Of a DNA stretch of 37,558 nt, positions 33,305-37,558 are shown in pieces. Source of the DNA: Bacillus sp. (in: firmicutes) (lineage in GTDB: Bacteria > Bacillota > Bacilli > Bacillales > Cytobacillaceae); the NCBI GenBank assembly GCA_011524525.1, contig WTKE01000113.1, positions 1-37,558 of the forward strand, in the 5' to 3' direction. The stretch's first letter is position 1. Each line of letters begins with the position of its first letter. A program made the position numbers and the translations under genes. The notes below the pieces were generated by a model. That model had not been told where the DNA came from. It was given only the letters and a program-made list of their open reading frames with translations, and made no database searches.

Positions 33305-33547
33305 CAAAGAAATGAACGAAGAAGCGATGAGAGGAATTAGTATATCTTGTACATGTGTAAAGAGAGTGGGGTCCTAGGCTGAGAGTCCCTGCCACCGCTG
33401 AGAGATAGAACCTGTCCTTGAGCAGTTAGCAAAAACTAACCGTTTCCCCTCGTTACGGGGTTTTGAGAGGCAGCCTTATGAAGGTTGCTAAAAAGGTGGT
33501 ACCGCGGATAAACTCTTCCGTCCTTTTAAGGATGGAGGAGTTTTTTT
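33305..33547 (+). ncRNA. T-box riboswitch, Pro (CCU specifier), with terminator
   Basis: The leader has the canonical T-box AAGGTGGTACCGCGG (33493-33507) that pairs with the tRNA acceptor end. A stem-I region precedes it, with the AGAGAG element (33361) and the specifier context GAA-CCT at 33408-33413. CCU is a proline codon, in line with the proBA genes downstream. The terminator arms ACTCTTCCGTCC/GGATGGAGGAGT plus a T run (33511-33547) close the leader. Uncharged tRNA-Pro should stabilise the antiterminator and switch proBA on. Confidence 0.94.
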
Positions 33548-33585
33548 ATTTAAAGATATGAAAGTATAGGTTTTTGAATTTTGAA

Positions 33586-33703
33586 CAGTGTCTAGCTCCA
33601 GCGCCTAGCTCCTCGGGGTCATAAGCCAAAGCCCTACAGAGGTCGGACCTCCTTCGGTCTTCGTCTTATGCCTGTCGGAGCTCACCAAGGCGCTTGCGCT
33701 TTT
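33586..33703. repeat. Bacillaceae dispersed intergenic repeat
   Basis: A GC-rich element from GTGTCTAGCTCCAGCGCC to AAGGCGCTTGCGCTTTT. The ends are complementary (AGCGCC/GGCGCT), and an internal hairpin surrounds GAGGTCGGACCTC. From memory, near-identical sequences are scattered through many Bacillus genomes. It sits between the T-box terminator and proB, so it is transcribed in the proBA leader. Confidence 0.6.
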
Positions 33704-33736
33704 AAGATTAAGAATTTTAAAGAATGAGGGATGGAA

Positions 33737-34861
33737 GTGGCCAAACAGCGCATTGTTGTAAAAATCGGGAGTAGTTCGTTAACAAATTCGCAAGGTGGAC
33801 TATCAAAGAATAAGATCGCAGAGCATGTGGCTGCACTTTCTAAGCTGAAGAAGGAAGGAAATGAAGTGATTCTTATTTCTTCAGGAGCAGTAGCTGCTGG
33901 GTTTTCAGTTTTAGGATATCAGACAAGACCGGTGACCATTGCTGGTAAGCAAGCGGCTGCCGCTGTTGGACAGGGCTTACTTATGCAAAGCTATTTTGAA
34001 GAGTTTCAAAAAGAGGGAATCGTGTCAGCGCAGCTTCTTCTAACAAGAAATGATTTTTCCCAACAAGAACAATACAATAATGCCTATTCCACATTATCTG
34101 AACTTTTAAAACGTGGAGTCCTACCGATTATTAATGAAAATGATTCGGTTGCGGTAGATGAACTAACTTTTGGCGATAATGATATGCTTTCTGCTTTGGT
34201 TAGTGGATTAATCCATGCCGATACACTCATTATTCTTACAGATATTAATGGTTTATATGACGGAAATCCACGCAAGGATCCAAATGCCAAAAAGTATAAT
34301 TTCCTCCCTGAGGTAACAGAGGATGTATTAGAGGTTGCAGGAGGTTCTGGTTCAAAGGTCGGTACAGGTGGGATGCGTTCTAAGCTTGAGGCGGCAAAAA
34401 CGGCTTTATCTGTCGGTGTGAAGGTGTTTATCGGAAAGGGAGAAGGAACGGATAAACTATTAGATATCGTTACTGGTAAAGGTGATGGCACCTACATTGG
34501 CTATAACCTTGGGACTTCATTAAAGAGTAAGAAACAGTGGATAGGGATCCACTCGCATATTGCCGGACGAATTGATATTGATGCAGGTGCTGAACATGCC
34601 GTTATTCATCAAGGTAAAAGCCTTTTGCCAGCAGGGGTAAAGCATGTGGACGGTTCCTTTACACGTGGTGATGTGGTAGAAGTATGGAATGAAAAAGGTG
34701 AAATAATTGGAAAAGGGCAAATCAATTATACTGTTGATGAGCTTTCCAAAATTAAAGGACTTTCTAGCAAAGAAGCCAATATAGTAAATATGCATAATCG
34801 GATTGAAGTCATTCACAGAGATAACTGGGTTACTTTTACAAAGGAGAGGAAACAAAAATGA
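33737..34861 (+). CDS. proB: Glutamate 5-kinase ProB, copy 2 (T-box controlled)
   Basis: Second glutamate kinase of the window, 374 aa, with the same kinase ([50 protein letters not shown]) and PUA architecture as copy 1 but clearly diverged. GTG 33737 was chosen because GAGGG ends 6 nt upstream; an ATG at 33731 abuts that site and would add two residues. Its stop overlaps the proA start (ATGA). The T-box marks this as the anabolic copy, made when proline runs short. No pyrroline-5-carboxylate reductase gene accompanies it. Confidence 0.95.
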   Translation: MAKQRIVVKIGSSSLTNSQGGLSKNKIAEHVAALSKLKKEGNEVILISSGAVAAGFSVLGYQTRPVTIAGKQAAAAVGQGLLMQSYFEEFQKEGIVSAQLLLTRNDFSQQEQYNNAYSTLSELLKRGVLPIINENDSVAVDELTFGDNDMLSALVSGLIHADTLIILTDINGLYDGNPRKDPNAKKYNFLPEVTEDVLEVAGGSGSKVGTGGMRSKLEAAKTALSVGVKVFIGKGEGTDKLLDIVTGKGDGTYIGYNLGTSLKSKKQWIGIHSHIAGRIDIDAGAEHAVIHQGKSLLPAGVKHVDGSFTRGDVVEVWNEKGEIIGKGQINYTVDELSKIKGLSSKEANIVNMHNRIEVIHRDNWVTFTKERKQK

Positions 34862-36105
34862 CGGAATTATTAGAAAAAGCAGGTCTAGCAAGTAAACTAG
34901 CAACTAGCTTAGCTCTTTGTACAACCAAGCAGAAAAACGATGCATTGCTTCTTATAGCTAATCAATTACTAGAGGACATCCCTTATATTTTACAAGAGAA
35001 TAAGAAGGATATTGAGGCTGGAAAGCAAAGCGGGATGGGAGATAATTTACTCGATCGTCTCCAATTAACAGAGGAACGTATTCAAGACATGGCAGAAGGA
35101 GTAAGACAAGTAGCTACCTTACCAGATCCTGTTGGAGAGATTTTGGAAGGTTGGGATCGTCCGAATGGTCTTCATATTGAGAAAGTTCGCGTTCCTCTTG
35201 GAGTGGTCGGAATGATCTATGAAGCAAGACCGAATGTCACGGTTGATGCAGCAAGTCTTTGTCTGAAAACTGGAAATGCGGTATTGTTGCGTGGAAGTTC
35301 ATCTGCGATTCATTCAAATAAAGCAATTGTAGCGGTTATTCACCGTGCACTTGAAAAGAGTGAATGTCCTCAGGAAGCGGTACAGTTATTAGAAGATACA
35401 AGCAGAGAAACAGCTTCTCAAATGTTTAAGTTAACAGAGTACCTTGATGTGCTCATCCCTAGAGGAGGAGCAAATCTCATTCAATCGGTTGTAAATAATG
35501 CTTCTGTTCCTGTTCTTGAAACAGGGGTGGGGAATTGTCATATTTATATTGATGAAAGTGCAGGGCAAAACATGGCAATCGATATTGCCGTCAATGCGAA
35601 AACCCAACGACCATCTGTGTGTAATGCTGCCGAAACGATACTTGTTCATCAAAAGTGGGCGGAGGAGCATTTAGAGGAATTAATTAAAGCGTTACAAGAG
35701 AAAAAGGTCGAAGTACGAGCGGATGAAAAGGCAAGACAAATAGATAAAGATTTACTTCCTGCTACCGATGAAGATTGGGAAACCGAGTTCTTAACCTTAA
35801 CAGTAGCACTTCGCGTGGTTTCAGATGTAGACGATGCAATTAGTCATATTGCGAGCTATGGTTCAAAACATTCAGAAGCGATTATTTCGGAATCTGCAGA
35901 GAATGTAGAGGCATTCTTTAATAGAGTAGATGCCGCAGCCCTATATCACAATGCTTCTACAAGGTTTACCGATGGCTTTGAATTTGGATTTGGGGCAGAG
36001 ATAGGGATTAGTACGCAAAAGCTTCATGCACGAGGTCCAATGGGCTTACCAGCTTTAACCTCTACCAAGTACATTGTTCGAGGAACTGGACAAATAAGAG
36101 AATAA
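34858..36105 (+). CDS. proA: Gamma-glutamyl phosphate reductase ProA, copy 2
   Basis: 415-aa second copy of the proline-pathway reductase, translationally coupled to proB by an ATGA overlap. It has the catalytic cysteine in [22 protein letters not shown] and the C-terminal [20 protein letters not shown], so it should be active. It differs from copy 1 throughout, which suggests old divergence or separate acquisition and not recent duplication. GluK and reductase form a channelling complex in other bacteria. Confidence 0.96.
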   Translation: MTELLEKAGLASKLATSLALCTTKQKNDALLLIANQLLEDIPYILQENKKDIEAGKQSGMGDNLLDRLQLTEERIQDMAEGVRQVATLPDPVGEILEGWDRPNGLHIEKVRVPLGVVGMIYEARPNVTVDAASLCLKTGNAVLLRGSSSAIHSNKAIVAVIHRALEKSECPQEAVQLLEDTSRETASQMFKLTEYLDVLIPRGGANLIQSVVNNASVPVLETGVGNCHIYIDESAGQNMAIDIAVNAKTQRPSVCNAAETILVHQKWAEEHLEELIKALQEKKVEVRADEKARQIDKDLLPATDEDWETEFLTLTVALRVVSDVDDAISHIASYGSKHSEAIISESAENVEAFFNRVDAAALYHNASTRFTDGFEFGFGAEIGISTQKLHARGPMGLPALTSTKYIVRGTGQIRE

Positions 36106-36115
36106 AAAATAGTTA

Positions 36116-36155
36116 AAAGGAGAGTAGCAGATTTTTTGAACTACTCTCTTTTTGC
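36116..36155 (+). terminator. Terminator of the plus-strand proBA operon
   Basis: AGAGTAG/CTACTCT stem extended by AAAG/CTTT with a bulge, then a T run. Confidence 0.85.
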
Positions 36156-36251
36156 TTTAATTTTTTCCAAAATAATAGGGTAATTATGGTAGTATATAAG
36201 AAGAGAACAATCGTATTAACCGATATGCAACCCTGGTTTAAAGGAGTAAGT

Positions 36252-37463
36252 ATGAAGGAACTTTATACGGAAATAAATAAAAAACTGTATTATTTTACGA
36301 TAACAGTTGTTATTGCCATTATGTTAATGGGTCTGTTGATTGATAATCCATATTATAGTCAAAATGGAGTAGCTTTTTTTCTACATGGATTATTTCTCGC
36401 ATTTTTTGCTATTTGTTTATTGTTGTACCCGAGATATACATCTCATTTTTCCCGATTGCTCATCATGATTTCATCATTTGTGTTTTTCTATTCACTATTC
36501 TTTATGTATCCTGATACTTGGTCGAACTTTATCTTTTTATGCTTTATTCCAGCTATATCTATCTTATTTTTTGATCCAAAACTTTTTTACTTTTCACTCG
36601 CACTTAATGGTTTTGCTATCTTAATGACATTCATATATATCATACTTGTTGATCAAGGGGTTCAATATGGTTATATTCAAGAGGATCTGGTAGGGAATAT
36701 TATCAATTTCTTTGGTAGTCAAGCCGTTATTTACTTTATTTTTTATATATCCTATGGTCGGTTAAAGAAACAACAACTATATTTCCAACAAATAAAACAG
36801 GCAGAGCGTTTGAAGACGACTGGACAACTTGCTGCTGCAGTTGCTCATGAAATCAGAAATCCTTTGACAGTAGTTAAAGGATTTTTACAGTTTTATGAGC
36901 AATCTAATGAAGTTGATACGGAGTTGAAAAAACATTTTCATTTAATGGTAGATGAGCTGAACACAGCGGAACTGGTCATCTCGCAATTTTTATCGATTGC
37001 AAAGCCAACGAAAGAAAAGGAGTTAGAACCGGTAAATATCAGGCAGGTTCTTCAAAGTGTAACTGATTTGCTTCACTCTTACGGGCTGTTACATGATAAT
37101 CAGATCGAGTTACAAATTGTAGAAGATTCCTATGTGGCTGCTAATACAATTGAAATGAAGCAGTTATTCATTAATATTATTAAAAATGCAATTGAAGCAT
37201 CAAATATTGGTGATGGGGTCGTAGTAACTGCATCAAAAATAAAGGATATTGTTGAAATTAACGTGATTGATAGTGGTCAAGGAATGACAGAAAAGGAAAT
37301 TGAGTCTTTGGGAACTCCATTTTATTCTTTAAAGAGTAAAGGGACCGGACTTGGAATGATGATTTGTTTCAATATAGCAGAGAATTACAAAGGAAAAATA
37401 AGCTTCAAAAGTATAAAAGGAGTAGGAACAACCGTTACCATTCGTTTTCCTTCCCTCATTTAA
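36252..37463 (+). CDS. Membrane sensor histidine kinase (sporulation-kinase type), orphan
   Basis: A 403-aa kinase with about six transmembrane helices in the first 170 residues and almost no extracellular loop, followed by a short linker. The HisKA domain carries H199 (VAHEIRNPLTVVKGF), and the HATPase has NIIKNAIEAS, DSGQGM and GTGLGM. This layout resembles KinB-like kinases feeding the sporulation phosphorelay, and no response-regulator gene is adjacent. ATG 36252 was chosen, with AAAGGAG 5 nt upstream; in-frame codons from 36186 lack a site. Its signal is unknown; sensing through the membrane helices is likely. Confidence 0.88.
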   Translation: MKELYTEINKKLYYFTITVVIAIMLMGLLIDNPYYSQNGVAFFLHGLFLAFFAICLLLYPRYTSHFSRLLIMISSFVFFYSLFFMYPDTWSNFIFLCFIPAISILFFDPKLFYFSLALNGFAILMTFIYIILVDQGVQYGYIQEDLVGNIINFFGSQAVIYFIFYISYGRLKKQQLYFQQIKQAERLKTTGQLAAAVAHEIRNPLTVVKGFLQFYEQSNEVDTELKKHFHLMVDELNTAELVISQFLSIAKPTKEKELEPVNIRQVLQSVTDLLHSYGLLHDNQIELQIVEDSYVAANTIEMKQLFINIIKNAIEASNIGDGVVVTASKIKDIVEINVIDSGQGMTEKEIESLGTPFYSLKSKGTGLGMMICFNIAENYKGKISFKSIKGVGTTVTIRFPSLI

Positions 37464-37483
37464 ATGTCTTTAGAATGGTAAGT

Positions 37484-37515
37484 AAACGTCCGAATTCGGG
37501 CGTTTTTTTTTTTGC
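37484..37515 (+). terminator. Terminator after the histidine kinase
   Basis: AAACGTCCGAATTCGGGCGTTT stem followed by a long T run. Confidence 0.9.
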
Positions 37516-37558
37516 GATTTTTTTTTTAGAAAAGCAGATTGACAGATTTGTATATACA

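Overview
The window is a low-GC Bacillaceae chromosome (Bacillus or a close genus), from the origin-proximal left arm. The evidence is the wal cell-wall operon in its usual order (walR-walK-walH-walI-walJ), then an HtrA-type protease, a CxxH/CxxC micro-protein and rlmH. Strong AGGAGG-like ribosome sites, sigma-A type promoters and the riboswitch and T-box repertoire fit the same group. The product names are family-level readings of translated sequence; no database search was run.

Region by region: (1) 1-2000 holds the 3' end of a tRNA-Phe and a LysM/G5/M23 endopeptidase with a consensus WalR box upstream. (2) 2074-7532 is walRKHIJ. (3) 7651-9754 is htrA-like, the CxxH/CxxC gene and rlmH, with a cluster of about eight DnaA boxes at 8905-9249. 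(4) 9734-10500 is a scarred zone. The last 19 bases of rlmH coding sequence are duplicated 417 bp downstream, as after insertion of an SCC-type cassette; the zone also holds palindromic repeats and a frameshifted gene remnant. (5) 10497-12357 (minus) encodes a membrane protein and a sarcosine/N-methyl-amino-acid oxidase. (6) 12470-15001 is a SAM-I riboswitch controlling a polar amino-acid ABC transporter. (7) 15047-16424 is a ZTP riboswitch controlling an ACT-domain phosphoglycerate dehydrogenase. (8) 16485-19797 has a PLD-type nuclease, a histidine phosphatase, an isoaspartyl dipeptidase and a P-loop kinase. (9) 20080-22968 encodes a GMC dehydrogenase with a four-Cys cluster motif, its putative small subunit and a DUF3231 protein. 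(10) 23036-25460 is a plasmid-type actin partition cassette on the chromosome: a centromere-like array of GTTTAC motifs, a ParM-like actin, a ParR-like adaptor and four 52-bp tandem repeats. (11) 25932-36105 has two proline-synthesis clusters: proI-proB-proA on the minus strand without a T-box, and proB-proA on the plus strand behind a T-box with a Pro specifier. Between them lies a large secreted nucleotidase preceded by a textbook PhoP box. (12) 36252-37463 is an orphan membrane histidine kinase.

How the parts work together: the left part is cell-wall homeostasis and its regulon. The middle is dominated by metabolite-sensing RNAs (SAM, ZTP, uncharged tRNA-Pro) over sulfur amino-acid uptake, serine/one-carbon supply and proline synthesis. 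The split proline genes fit the known division in some Bacillus species between osmostress and anabolic proline synthesis. The most unusual content is the chromosomal ParMRC-like cassette with its repeat arrays and the SCC-like attachment-site scar at rlmH.
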